From the NCBI RefSeq assembly GCF_001417735.1, contig NZ_BBUZ01000036.1, positions 1-64,000 on the forward strand: 64,000 bases of DNA, in the 5' to 3' direction. This document shows, piece by piece, positions 26,283 through 35,166 of the stretch. The position numbers were made by a program, and so were the translations under genes. This DNA is from Streptomyces sp. NBRC 110028. Lineage in GTDB: Bacteria; Actinomycetota; Actinomycetes; Streptomycetales; Streptomycetaceae. Under the pieces are notes generated by a model that did not search any database, was not told the origin of the DNA, and was given only the letters and a program-made list of their open reading frames with translations. Positions within the stretch are counted from its first letter, which is position 1. Each line of letters begins with the position of its first letter.

Positions 26283-27794
26283 ATGCCACTGATGACCGGC
26301 AAGACCGCCGCGCTGGCCCTCGCCATCGCCGCCACCGCCTCCGTCCTGGCCACCGTGTCCTCCGCCGACGCGAGCGAGGGCGAGGCCGCCACGCCGCCCC
26401 TCGCCTGGGGGACGTGCGAGGGCGCGGACCACGACGCCCGCCAGGAGTGCGCCGCGCTCTCCGTGCCGCTGAACTACCACGACCCGGACGGGAAGCGGAT
26501 CACGCTCGCCGTCTCCCGCGTCCGCAGTGAGCGGCCCGCCGCCCGCCGCGGCACGCTGCTGCTGATCCCCGGCGGCCCCGGGGGGTCCGGCCTGAACCGG
26601 CCCACCACCTACGGCAAGCGGCTTCCGCGGTCGGTGCGGGACGCCTACGACCTCGTCAGCTTCGATCCGCGCGGATTGGGCGGGTCCACACACGCGGGCT
26701 GCGGTCTGGCGGAAGAGGACCTGTCCCTGGTCCGCGCCCGCCCCTGGCCCGCGGCCGACGGGGACATCACGGAGAACGTCGCCACCGCCCGCCGCATCGC
26801 CGACGCCTGCGCCCGCAACGGCGGCGACCTGCTGCCCACCCTCTCCACCGTCAACGAGGCGCGCGACATCGACAGCATCCGCCGGGCGCTCGGCGAGCGG
26901 AAACTGTCGGCCTGGGGCACCTCGTACGGGACGTACGTGGGTTCCGTGTACGCGCAGCTGTACCCGGAGCACACCGACCGCTGGGTGCTGGACAGCAACG
27001 ACGACCCGGACCCGACGCGGGTGGAGCGCGGCTGGCAGGCCAACTGGGCGGTCGGCGCCGAGGACACCTTCCCCGCCTTCGCGCGGTGGGCCTCCGCGCC
27101 CGGCGGCCCCGGCCGTCTCGCCGACACCCCCGCCGGAGTGCGCCGCCGGGTTCTCGATCTGGCCGCCCGGCTGGACACCGAGCCGCTGGAGTGGAAGGGC
27201 GCCAACCCGCCCGAGCTGAACGGCAATGTGCTCCGCCAGAGCGTCCTGGCCGCCCTGTACTCCCGGAGCCAGTACGAGGGACTGGCCCGGCTCATCAAGG
27301 ACGCGGACGACGGCAAGGTGCCCGGCGCGGTGCCGCCGGATCTGACGCAGGACTCCACGGCCGTATCGTTCGGCATCCTCTGCAACGACGTGGAGTGGCC
27401 GAGGTCGGTCTCGGCCTACGCCCGCGATGTCGCCGCCGGCCGCGCCTCCCACCCGCTGACCGCGGGCATGCCGGTGAACATCGGACCGTGCGCCTTCTGG
27501 CCGTATGAGCCCCGGGACAAGCCGGTCCGCATCACCGACCGGGGCCCGTCCAACGTCCTGCTCGTCCAGAACCGCCACGACCCTGCCACCCCGTACAGCG
27601 GGGCGCTCAATCTGCGCCGCGCCTTCGGCGACCGGGCGCGGATGGTCAGCGTCGACGCCACGGGCCACGGCGCGGCCTATGTCCCGGCCCCGTACGCGAG
27701 CCCCTGTGCGGACCGCGCGGTGACGGACTACCTGGTGCGCGGCGAACGGCCGGTGCGCGACGTGTCCTGCCCGGGGCCGGAGGAAGCGCCGTAA
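26283..27794 (+). CDS. Secreted alpha/beta hydrolase, tripeptidyl aminopeptidase-like (TAP C-terminal domain)
   Basis: A 503-aa exported hydrolase. With ATG 26283 the N-terminus is a clean signal peptide (TGKTAALALAIAATASVLA, cleavage near ADA); ATG 26247 is an in-frame alternative. The fold motif LLIPGGPGGSG lies near residues 83-93 and the nucleophile elbow GTSYG has Ser214. A C-terminal TAP-like segment ends with the catalytic His (ATGHGAAYV). The family includes Streptomyces tripeptidyl aminopeptidases that trim extracellular peptides. It is upstream of the convergent argS gene, 43 bp away. Confidence 0.87.
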   Translation: MPLMTGKTAALALAIAATASVLATVSSADASEGEAATPPLAWGTCEGADHDARQECAALSVPLNYHDPDGKRITLAVSRVRSERPAARRGTLLLIPGGPGGSGLNRPTTYGKRLPRSVRDAYDLVSFDPRGLGGSTHAGCGLAEEDLSLVRARPWPAADGDITENVATARRIADACARNGGDLLPTLSTVNEARDIDSIRRALGERKLSAWGTSYGTYVGSVYAQLYPEHTDRWVLDSNDDPDPTRVERGWQANWAVGAEDTFPAFARWASAPGGPGRLADTPAGVRRRVLDLAARLDTEPLEWKGANPPELNGNVLRQSVLAALYSRSQYEGLARLIKDADDGKVPGAVPPDLTQDSTAVSFGILCNDVEWPRSVSAYARDVAAGRASHPLTAGMPVNIGPCAFWPYEPRDKPVRITDRGPSNVLLVQNRHDPATPYSGALNLRRAFGDRARMVSVDATGHGAAYVPAPYASPCADRAVTDYLVRGERPVRDVSCPGPEEAP

Positions 27795-27837
27795 GCGGAA
27801 CCGCCGCGCACGGGCGTACGGAGGCGGGCGGGGGCGC

Positions 27838-29625
27838 TCAGAGGCGCTCGGGGGTGCGGATGCCCAGCAGGGACATGCCCTGCCGCAGGGTGCGGGCGGT
27901 CAGGTCGCACAGGAAGAGCCGGTTCTCGACCTCGGCCGGGCCGCCCTTCGCCTTCAGGACCGGGCACTGGTCGTAGAAGGTGGTGAAGAGCGAGGCCAGC
28001 TGGTAGAGATACGCGGCCAGCTTGTGCGGCTCGTACGACGCGGACACCTCGGCCAGCGTCTCCGCGAACTGATCCGCGTGCAGCCCGAGGGCGCGCTCGG
28101 CGGGGGCGAGGGGCAGCTCCGGATGCGGGACCGGGGCCTGCGTCTCGTCGGCGCGCCGCAGGATGGACTGGATGCGGGCGTACGCGTACTGGAGGTAGAC
28201 GGAGGTGTCGCCGTTGAGCGAGACCATCTGGTCGAGGTCGAACTTGTAGTCGCGGGAGGCGGAGGTGGACAGGTCGGCGTACTTCACGGCGCCGATGCCC
28301 ACCTGGCCGCCGCGCTCCAGGATCTCCTGCTCGGTCAGGCCGAGCTTCTCGCTCTTCTCCCGGACCACGGCCGCGGCCCGCTCGGTCGCCTCGTCGAGCA
28401 GGTCCTCCAGCCGGACCGTCTCACCCTCACGGGTCTTGAACGGCTTGCCGTCCTTGCCGAGGACCGTGCCGAAGGCGAGCTGGACGGCGTGCGTCTTCTC
28501 GTTCAGCCAGCCGATCCGGCGGGCGGTCTCGAAGACCATCTTGAAGTGCAGCGACTGCCGGGCGTCCACCACGTACAGCAGGGTGTCGGCCTGGAGGTTC
28601 TGCACCCGGTCGCGGATCGCGGACAGGTCGGTGGCGGCGTAGCCGAAGCCGCCGTCGGACTTCTGGACGATCAGCGGAACCGGGTTTCCGTCCGGGCCCT
28701 TGACGTCGTCGAAGAAGACGCACAGCGCACCCTCGGAGCGGACCGCGACGCCGGACTCCTCCAGCAGGCGGCAGGTCTCGGCCAGCATGTCGTTGTACCC
28801 GGACTCGCCGACCACGTCGGGGTCGTGGATCTCGATGTCGAGCTTGTCGAAGACCGAGTAGAAGTAGATCTTCGACTCGTCCACGAACTTCCGCCACAGG
28901 GCGATCGTCTCCTCGTCCCCGGCCTGCAGGTCCACCACCCGCCGCCGGGACCGCTCCTTGAACTCGGAGTCGGAGTCGAAGAGGCCGCGCGCCGCCTTGT
29001 AGAGCCGGTTCAGATTGGACATCGCCTCTTCGCCGGAGGCGGCGTCCCGGTGGTCCAGCTCGTGGGGGTGCTCGATCAGGTACTGGATGAGCATGCCGAA
29101 CTGGGTGCCCCAGTCGCCGATGTGATGGCGCCGGACCACCTTCTCGCCGGTGAACTCCAGGATCCTGACCACCGCGTCGCCGATCACCGCCGAGCGCAGA
29201 TGGCCGACGTGCATCTCCTTCGCCACGTTCGGCTGGGCGTAGTCGATCACGGTCGTGCCCGCGTCCGCCGCCAACGGGACGCCGAGCCGGTCGTCGGCGG
29301 CGCGCGCGGCGAGGGTCGCGGTGATGGCGGAGTCCGCGACGGTGATGTTGAGGAAGCCGGGTCCGGAGACCTTGATGTCGGCGATCACCGGGTCGGGGTC
29401 GGCGGAGGACGGGGCGACCGGAAGGCGCTCCACGACCTTGGCTGCCAGCTCGCGCGGATTGCCCTTGAGCTGCTTCGCCAGCGCCAGCAGCCCGTTGGCC
29501 TGGAAGTCGGCCCGGTCGCTTCGTCGCAGCAGCGGGTCCGCGGAAGCGGCCTCCGGCAGGGCAGCCGTGAGGGCGTTCGCGATGCGCTGGTGGACCGAAG
29601 CGGCAAGGGAGGGGACCGAGGCCAT
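27838..29625 (-). CDS. argS: Arginyl-tRNA synthetase
   Basis: A 595-aa class I aminoacyl-tRNA synthetase. The ATG (complement of 29623-29625) gives ASVPSLAASVHQRI, an additional N-terminal Add1 domain follows, and the HIGH-type motif is AKEMHVGHLRS. As in many ArgRS the KMSKS motif is degenerate. The DALR anticodon-binding domain is C-terminal (YAYARIQSILRRA and the ending GIRTPERL). It is divergent from lysS, and these two synthetases are neighbours in S. coelicolor as well (SCO3304, SCO3303). Cytoplasmic housekeeping function. Confidence 0.97.
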   Translation of the reverse strand: MASVPSLAASVHQRIANALTAALPEAASADPLLRRSDRADFQANGLLALAKQLKGNPRELAAKVVERLPVAPSSADPDPVIADIKVSGPGFLNITVADSAITATLAARAADDRLGVPLAADAGTTVIDYAQPNVAKEMHVGHLRSAVIGDAVVRILEFTGEKVVRRHHIGDWGTQFGMLIQYLIEHPHELDHRDAASGEEAMSNLNRLYKAARGLFDSDSEFKERSRRRVVDLQAGDEETIALWRKFVDESKIYFYSVFDKLDIEIHDPDVVGESGYNDMLAETCRLLEESGVAVRSEGALCVFFDDVKGPDGNPVPLIVQKSDGGFGYAATDLSAIRDRVQNLQADTLLYVVDARQSLHFKMVFETARRIGWLNEKTHAVQLAFGTVLGKDGKPFKTREGETVRLEDLLDEATERAAAVVREKSEKLGLTEQEILERGGQVGIGAVKYADLSTSASRDYKFDLDQMVSLNGDTSVYLQYAYARIQSILRRADETQAPVPHPELPLAPAERALGLHADQFAETLAEVSASYEPHKLAAYLYQLASLFTTFYDQCPVLKAKGGPAEVENRLFLCDLTARTLRQGMSLLGIRTPERL

Positions 29626-29819
29626 GGGTGAGGTGCCGTTCCTATAGAGGGCTGGGTTACCAATCTGGCCACCCCAGTATTTCATGGGCCGTCCAACCCT
29701 TTTCCCGGGCTGTGGACAACTCGGCCGTGGACTCCGGCAGCCTGTGGGCAACCCCGAAGGCGCCTTCTCCGTCTGGGACAATGGTCGGTGCCATGACCGC
29801 AAGGAAGGAAGTGCCGACC

Positions 29820-31544
29820 GTGGCTCAGAGCACCGAGACCGACTGGGTCTCCCGTTTCGCGGACGAGGTCATTGCCGAGGCGGAGCGACGCGCGCCGGGC
29901 AAACCGATCGTCTGCGCCTCGGGCCTCAGCCCGTCCGGCCCGATCCACCTCGGCAATCTGCGCGAGGTCATGACGCCGCACCTGGTCGCCGACGAGATCC
30001 GGCGCCGTGGATACGACTGCGTCCACATCCTGTCCTGGGACGACTACGACCGGTATCGGAAGGTCCCGGCCGGGATCGACCCGTCCTGGTCCGAGCACAT
30101 CGGCAAGCCGCTGACGTCCGTCCCGGCCCCGCCCGGCTCGGCGTACGCGAACTGGGCCGAGCACTTCAAGGCGCCGATGATCGAGGCGCTGCGCGCGATG
30201 GGCATCGAGTTCCACGGCATCAGCCAGACCGAGAAGTACACCTCGGGCGCCTACCGCGAGCAGATCCTGCACGCGATGCGCCACCGCGAGCAGATCGACG
30301 CCGTGCTCGACCGGTACCGCACGAAGGACAAGCCGGCCCCGAAGAAGCAGCAGCAGAAGCAGCAGAAGCCGGTCGACGAGGCCGAGCTGGAGGCCGCCGA
30401 GGGCTCGGGCGCGGCCGCCGAGGACGACGGCAGCGCGGGCGCCGCCGGGTACTACCCGTACAAGCCGTACTGCTCGGTCTGCGAGCGCGATCTGACGACC
30501 GTGACCTCGTACGACGACGAGACCACCGAGCTGGCCTACACCTGCGCCTGCGGCCACGGCGAGACCGTCCTGCTCAGCGAGCACGACCGCGGCAAGCTGG
30601 TCTGGAAGGTCGACTGGCCGATGCGCTGGGCGTACGAGGGCGTCGTCTTCGAGCCCTCCGGCGTCGACCACTCCTCGCCGGGCTCGTCCTATGTGGTCGG
30701 CGGGCAGATCGTGCGCGAGGTCTTCGGCGGCGACCAGCCGATCGGCCCGATGTACGCGTTCGTCGGCATCAGCGGCATGGCCAAGATGTCCTCCTCCAAG
30801 GGCGGCGTGCCGACCCCGGCCGACGCGCTGGAGATCATGGAGGCGCCGCTGCTGCGCTGGCTGTACGCGCGCCGCAGGCCGAACCAGTCCTTCAAGATCG
30901 CCTTCGATCAGGAGATCCAGCGCACCTACGACGAGTGGGACGCCCTGGAGCGCAAGATCAACGACGGTTCGGCGCAGCCCGCGGACGCCGCCGCGTACAG
31001 CCGCGCGACCGGCACCGCCACCGGTGAGCTGCCCCGCACCCCGCGCCCGCTGCCGTACCGGATGCTCGCCTCCGTGGTGGACATCACCACCGGGCACGAC
31101 GAGCAGACGCTGCGCATCCTCAGCGAGCTGGACCCGGCCAACCCGGTGAAGTCCCTGGACGAGACGCGGCCGCGGCTCGACCGGGCCGAGCGCTGGATCA
31201 CCACCCAGGTCCCGGCCGAGCAGCGCACCCGGGTCCGGGAGGAGCCGGACACCGAGCTGCTGGCCTCGCTCGGCGAGACCGAGCGCGCGTCGCTGCGGCT
31301 GCTGCTCGACGGGCTGGACGAGCACTGGTCGCTCGACGGGCTGACGACGCTGGTGTACGGCGTGCCGAAGCTCCAGGCCGGGCTGTCGGCGGACGCCAAG
31401 CCGACGCCGGAGCTGAAGGTCGCGCAGCGGGCGTTCTTCGCGCTGCTCTACCAGCTGCTGGTCGGGCGGGACACCGGGCCGCGGCTGCCCACCCTGCTGC
31501 TCGCGGTGGGGGCGGACCGGGTGCGCAAGCTGCTCGCGGCCTGA
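29820..31544 (+). CDS. lysS: Class I lysyl-tRNA synthetase
   Basis: A 574-aa class I (archaeal-type, LysK-like) lysyl-tRNA synthetase, unlike the class II enzyme of most bacteria. The HIGH-type motif is SGPIHLGNLRE near residues 44-54 and KMSSSKGG is the KMSKS motif. A Cys pair set (CSVC and CAC) resembles a zinc-binding insert. Residues about 175-215 form a Lys/Gln then Glu/Ala-rich linker. GTG 29820 gives AQSTETDWVSRFADEV, the usual N-terminus, with AAGGAAGGA 10 bases upstream; ATG 29793 is a longer alternative. It is divergent from argS. Confidence 0.94.
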   Translation: MAQSTETDWVSRFADEVIAEAERRAPGKPIVCASGLSPSGPIHLGNLREVMTPHLVADEIRRRGYDCVHILSWDDYDRYRKVPAGIDPSWSEHIGKPLTSVPAPPGSAYANWAEHFKAPMIEALRAMGIEFHGISQTEKYTSGAYREQILHAMRHREQIDAVLDRYRTKDKPAPKKQQQKQQKPVDEAELEAAEGSGAAAEDDGSAGAAGYYPYKPYCSVCERDLTTVTSYDDETTELAYTCACGHGETVLLSEHDRGKLVWKVDWPMRWAYEGVVFEPSGVDHSSPGSSYVVGGQIVREVFGGDQPIGPMYAFVGISGMAKMSSSKGGVPTPADALEIMEAPLLRWLYARRRPNQSFKIAFDQEIQRTYDEWDALERKINDGSAQPADAAAYSRATGTATGELPRTPRPLPYRMLASVVDITTGHDEQTLRILSELDPANPVKSLDETRPRLDRAERWITTQVPAEQRTRVREEPDTELLASLGETERASLRLLLDGLDEHWSLDGLTTLVYGVPKLQAGLSADAKPTPELKVAQRAFFALLYQLLVGRDTGPRLPTLLLAVGADRVRKLLAA

Positions 31545-31560
31545 GCCGGGAGATCCCCGA

Positions 31561-31587
31561 GCCGGGCGGGCCGGACGCCCGCCCGGC
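31561..31587. terminator. Hairpin between lysS and the DUF2637 gene
   Basis: Perfect 11-bp GC stem (31561-31571 with 31577-31587) with a 5-base loop, between two convergent genes; it may act in both directions. Confidence 0.65.
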
Positions 31588-31611
31588 CTCCTCGTCGAGG
31601 GAGCGAAGGGC

Positions 31612-33033
31612 CTACGGGATGTGCTCCGCCTGCATCTCCGTGCGGTAGCGGTCCTTGTAGTCGTTCACGTAGCCGGAAAGCTCGGCGTTGCTGAGGTCGG
31701 CGACGCCGTACGTCTCCCGCAGCCGCTGCCCGAACTGGTATGCGGAGGGGAAGCGCCCGTTGTCGGCGAGGTACTGGCGGTAGGTCGCGTAGAACACGTC
31801 GTCGCGCGGCACGTCGTCCGGCATCGCCGCCGCGGCGGGCGCCTCCGGCTGCCCGTGCTCGACGTACGGCTGCTCCTGGCCGCGCTGCTCCTGGCCGCGC
31901 TGCTCCTGGCCGCGCTGCTCCGGGACGCGCTGCTCCGGGACGTACGCGCCCTGCGCGGTCCCCACGCCCTGCCCGCCGAGCTGGCGGACCCGGCCGGGCC
32001 CGACCGGGACGGTGACCTGCGGCTGACCGGGCTGCTGTTCCTGCTGCGCCGGATGGTGGGTGGCGGCGGGGTCGAACGGGACGGCGCCCCGGCCGTCGTG
32101 GTCCTGCGCCGTCGGCTGCTGGTAGACGGGCAGCGGCAGCGACAGGGGCAGCTCCTGCGGCTGCTGTGGCTGTGCTTGTTGCTGTGGCTGCTGCTGCCCG
32201 GGACCGGCGGCGAAGCCGGTGCCGTCGGGCGCGCCGTAGCCGCCCTGCGGCATCCCCGGGTACGCCATGTCCGGCGTCCGCCCGGCCCCGCCCCCCGGGG
32301 CGCCCGGCGTGCCCGAGGGCAGCGCGGCCGGGGAGAAGGCGCTCGCTTCCAGCCCGGCCGCCTGGAGGCCCGCCGGGGCGGTGTCGGACAGCGGCACCCC
32401 GTAGCGCGCCAGCCGCAGCGGCATCAGCGCCTCCACCGGGGCCTTGCGGCGCCACTGCCGCCCGTAGCGGGCCTGCAGCCGGGTCTGGTAGACCAGCCGG
32501 TCCTGTTCCAGCTGGATGACCTCCTCGTAGCTGCGCAGCTCCCACAGCTTCATCCGGCGCCACAGCCGGAAGGTGGGGAGCGGCGCCAGCAGCCAGCGGA
32601 CGAGGCGGACCGACTCCATGTGCCGGTCGGCGGTGATGTCGGCGATCCGGCCGATCGCGTGCCGGGCGGCCTCGACGGAGACCACGAAGAGCACCGGGAT
32701 GACGGCGTGCATGCCGACGCCGATCGGGTCCGGCCAGGCGGCGGCGCCGTTGAAGGCGATGGTGGCCGCGGTCAGCATCCACGCCGTCTGGCGCAGCAGG
32801 GGGAAGGGGATGCGGATCCAGGTCAGCAGCAGATCCAGGGCCAGCAGCACGCAGATGCCGGCGTCGATCCCGATGGGGAAGACGTTGGAGAAGGCGCCGA
32901 AGCCCTTCTTCTCGGCGAGGTCGCGGACCGCGGAGTAGGACCCCGCGAAACCGATCGCGGCGATCACCACCGCCCCGGCGACGACCACGCCGACGAGTAT
33001 TCGATGCGTTCGTGTCAGTTGCATCGCGGCCAC
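31612..33033 (-). CDS. DUF2637 membrane protein (Spd/KorA-like) with long Gln/Pro tail
   Basis: A 473-aa protein. Four hydrophobic segments lie in the first 130 residues (HRILVGVVVAGAVVIAA, AGICVLLALDLLLTWI and others), the DUF2637 module shared with plasmid Spd proteins. A basic region with YQTRLQARYGRQWRR precedes a 200-residue Pro/Gln/Gly-rich linker. That linker includes a five-fold RGQEQ-type repeat at about 362-388. A small C-terminal helical domain follows (VFYATYRQYLADNG). The GTG start 33033 has GGGGAGGG 7 bases upstream. In streptomycetes such proteins accompany conjugation or developmental genes; the function is unknown. Confidence 0.82.
   Translation of the reverse strand: MAAMQLTRTHRILVGVVVAGAVVIAAIGFAGSYSAVRDLAEKKGFGAFSNVFPIGIDAGICVLLALDLLLTWIRIPFPLLRQTAWMLTAATIAFNGAAAWPDPIGVGMHAVIPVLFVVSVEAARHAIGRIADITADRHMESVRLVRWLLAPLPTFRLWRRMKLWELRSYEEVIQLEQDRLVYQTRLQARYGRQWRRKAPVEALMPLRLARYGVPLSDTAPAGLQAAGLEASAFSPAALPSGTPGAPGGGAGRTPDMAYPGMPQGGYGAPDGTGFAAGPGQQQPQQQAQPQQPQELPLSLPLPVYQQPTAQDHDGRGAVPFDPAATHHPAQQEQQPGQPQVTVPVGPGRVRQLGGQGVGTAQGAYVPEQRVPEQRGQEQRGQEQRGQEQPYVEHGQPEAPAAAAMPDDVPRDDVFYATYRQYLADNGRFPSAYQFGQRLRETYGVADLSNAELSGYVNDYKDRYRTEMQAEHIP
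31870..31944. repeat. Five-copy 15-bp tandem repeat inside the DUF2637 gene
   Basis: Three identical CTGCTCCTGGCCGCG units (31870-31914) followed by two variants (31915-31944). They encode the Glu-Gln-Arg-Gly-Gln repeats on the minus strand. Copy number is likely to vary between strains. Confidence 0.85.
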
Positions 33034-33150
33034 CCGCGATCCCTCCCCGTCCTTGGCGATAAGCCTTGGCTTGCAGCGCGCCCCAGGGTCGCATACACGT
33101 CAAGCGCCCCGGACGGGAAGGGTGCGGCGAGGACGGCTGGGCCCGCCGCC

Positions 33151-33942
33151 CTAGGAGTCCTTCGAGTCCTTCGAGCCCTTCGACTCCTTGGAGTCCTTGG
33201 ACGGCTCGGCGGACTTGGAGCCGCCGGAAGCCGGGGACTCCTGGCCGCCGCCGGCGCCCTTGGTGCCCTTCTCGACGGAGTCGACGACCTCCTTGGCCGC
33301 GGACTTGGCGTCCTCCATCAGCTTGGTGGCGTCCGGCGTCTTCTCGGTCTCGTAGCCGGCGCCGTCGTACTCGATGGTGATCACGACGTTGGCGGTCCGG
33401 GCGACGACCGTCTGGTTCCGGAAGTCGTCGCCGTCCTTCTTCTCCTCGGTACGGACGGTGGTCGCCGCGTCACCGACGGCCGCCTGCTCGGTCTTGGGGT
33501 TCTTCACCCCGTCCGCGGAGGAGGCCTTGCTCGCCTGCTGGGTGGCGTACTCCTGGGCGCGCTTGTCACCGGCGCCGAGACCCGCGTCGGAGGGGAAGAG
33601 CTTCAGGGAGAGGGACAGCGAGCGGTACTTGAAGCCGTCGAGGCCGCTCCACAGGCAGGTGGCGGAGGTGTTGGTGTCGGACGAGGGGAGGGCCTTGCCC
33701 TTCTTGGTCTTCGCCTTGGGCACCAGCTTGTCGATGGTCTTGCCCGACAGGGCCGAGCACACATCGGGGAGCTTGCTGAACTTTGCCGCCGCGACGGACG
33801 GCGAGGCACTGGGCGAGGAGGGTCTCGACGGGCCCTCCGTGTCCTTTTTGTCCTCGGAGCCGGAGGAGCAGCCGGCGACGAGCATGATCGGTACGGTCGC
33901 GCAGGCGAGTATTCGGGCGAGTCGCGGGGCTGAACGGTGCAT
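33151..33942 (-). CDS. DUF3558-family lipoprotein
   Basis: A 263-aa lipoprotein: signal peptide with lipobox MLVAGCSS (Cys25), AAGGAACC in front of the ATG (33942). After a Ser/Pro/Lys-rich linker, the DUF3558-like domain includes FSKLPDVCSALSGKTIDKLVP and CLWSG, giving a conserved Cys pair of the family. The C-terminus is a Ser/Lys/Asp repeat (KDSKESKGSKDS), encoded by imperfect 9-bp repeats. It is anchored outside the membrane; no enzyme activity is known. A second, related lipoprotein gene lies directly upstream on the same strand. Confidence 0.83.
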   Translation of the reverse strand: MHRSAPRLARILACATVPIMLVAGCSSGSEDKKDTEGPSRPSSPSASPSVAAAKFSKLPDVCSALSGKTIDKLVPKAKTKKGKALPSSDTNTSATCLWSGLDGFKYRSLSLSLKLFPSDAGLGAGDKRAQEYATQQASKASSADGVKNPKTEQAAVGDAATTVRTEEKKDGDDFRNQTVVARTANVVITIEYDGAGYETEKTPDATKLMEDAKSAAKEVVDSVEKGTKGAGGGQESPASGGSKSAEPSKDSKESKGSKDSKDS

Positions 33943-34064
33943 GGTTCCTTCGCTCAATCTCTGTCGATGGGCGGTGGTACCGCCCGCGTCATTACCGGCA
34001 CGGTACGCGGCCGATCGCGGGCGGCCCAATCCCCGAGGTCTCCCGCCGAGGGTGGCCCGGTCCG

Positions 34065-35006
34065 CTATTCGGTGAGACGCCCGGTGAGCTCCTGGGCCAA
34101 GTCTTCGGCGTTCGCCTGGAGTTCTTCGCTTTCGGGAATGTCCTTTTTGTTGGTCGACCACTCGTCGTACTCAATGGTGGCGATCACATTCGAGGAGCGG
34201 AAGACGACCGTGATGTCGCGGTGGATTCCGGAGTCCTTGGTGATCAGCTGGTCGTCGAGGAACGCGTCGTCGGCGAGGTCGTCGAGGCGGCGCGGGGCAA
34301 TGGCGTCCGGGGTCTCCGACGCGCTCCCGTCGCTTGAGCTGCTCTCATCGTCGCCCGCGCCCGGGCTGCTCGTGTGGCCCTTGTCGCCGGTGTTGCCCTT
34401 CTCACTTCCGGCGCCGCTCCTGCCGCCGTCCGGGCTCGCGCCGCCCTTGCCGCCCTTGCCGCTCGACGCGCTCGTCCCGGCGTCGGGGGAGGAGGAGGCG
34501 GACGCGTCGTCGTCGGAGGACGCGCCCGCGGAGGGCGAGGCCGGGGTGCCCGGAATGTCCGCGGCGGCCGCCTTCTTCTCGTACAGCTCCAGCGCCCGGT
34601 CGTCATCGCTCACGGACGGGTCGTACGAGACGACCCGCTCGAAGTCCAGCGTCAGATAGCGGGTGCCGCCCGGCGTCGCGAGCTTCCAGCGGCAGCCGTC
34701 GCGCCGGTCTATGTCGTACGTCACGGTCGCCTGGCCGTCGTACGCCTTGTCGTCCTGGGTGCCGCCGGGCAGCAGCTTGCGCAGGGTCTTGGCGCTCACG
34801 GCGCCGCACGCCTCGGGGAGGGAGTTGTAGCGGCCGGGCTCGGCCGAGACCGACGTACCGGAGTCGTCGGAGGCGCTGTCGTCGCCCCCGGGCTTGGAGC
34901 CGGAGCCGGTGCATCCGCTGAGTCCCGCGGCGGCGAGCACGGCGATGAGCAGGGCGGCGGCCGGGGTGGCGCGCCGTCCGCGGGCCGTTCGCTGCGCTGG
35001 CTGCAC
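34065..35006 (-). CDS. DUF3558-like lipoprotein
   Basis: A 313-aa lipoprotein from GTG 35006 with GAAGGGAC about 9 bases upstream. The N-terminal signal carries a lipobox AGLSGCTG (Cys32). The domain pattern follows its neighbour: YNSLPEACGAVSAKTLRKLLP and CRWKL give the same paired-Cys arrangement, so the two genes are paralogues. A long Ser/Asp/Gly/Lys linker (about 150-235) interrupts the domain. The C-terminus contains the shared SSNVIATIEYDEW strand, comparable to TANVVITIEYDGA in the neighbour. It is divergent from rtcB. Confidence 0.83.
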   Translation of the reverse strand: MQPAQRTARGRRATPAAALLIAVLAAAGLSGCTGSGSKPGGDDSASDDSGTSVSAEPGRYNSLPEACGAVSAKTLRKLLPGGTQDDKAYDGQATVTYDIDRRDGCRWKLATPGGTRYLTLDFERVVSYDPSVSDDDRALELYEKKAAAADIPGTPASPSAGASSDDDASASSSPDAGTSASSGKGGKGGASPDGGRSGAGSEKGNTGDKGHTSSPGAGDDESSSSDGSASETPDAIAPRRLDDLADDAFLDDQLITKDSGIHRDITVVFRSSNVIATIEYDEWSTNKKDIPESEELQANAEDLAQELTGRLTE

Positions 35007-35166
35007 TATCCGTGTCCCTTCGAGCGAAAACTGCTTGCCGTCCGTAGGCGATGGCTGAAGACAATGTGTACCGCACGGTCCGCCGCATCTGCCGGTCGGC
35101 CGTCGCGAATGGGGCCGTGGGCCCGGTATTTGCGTTTTCAGTTTTTCGCGGGGGAATGAGTAAAAC

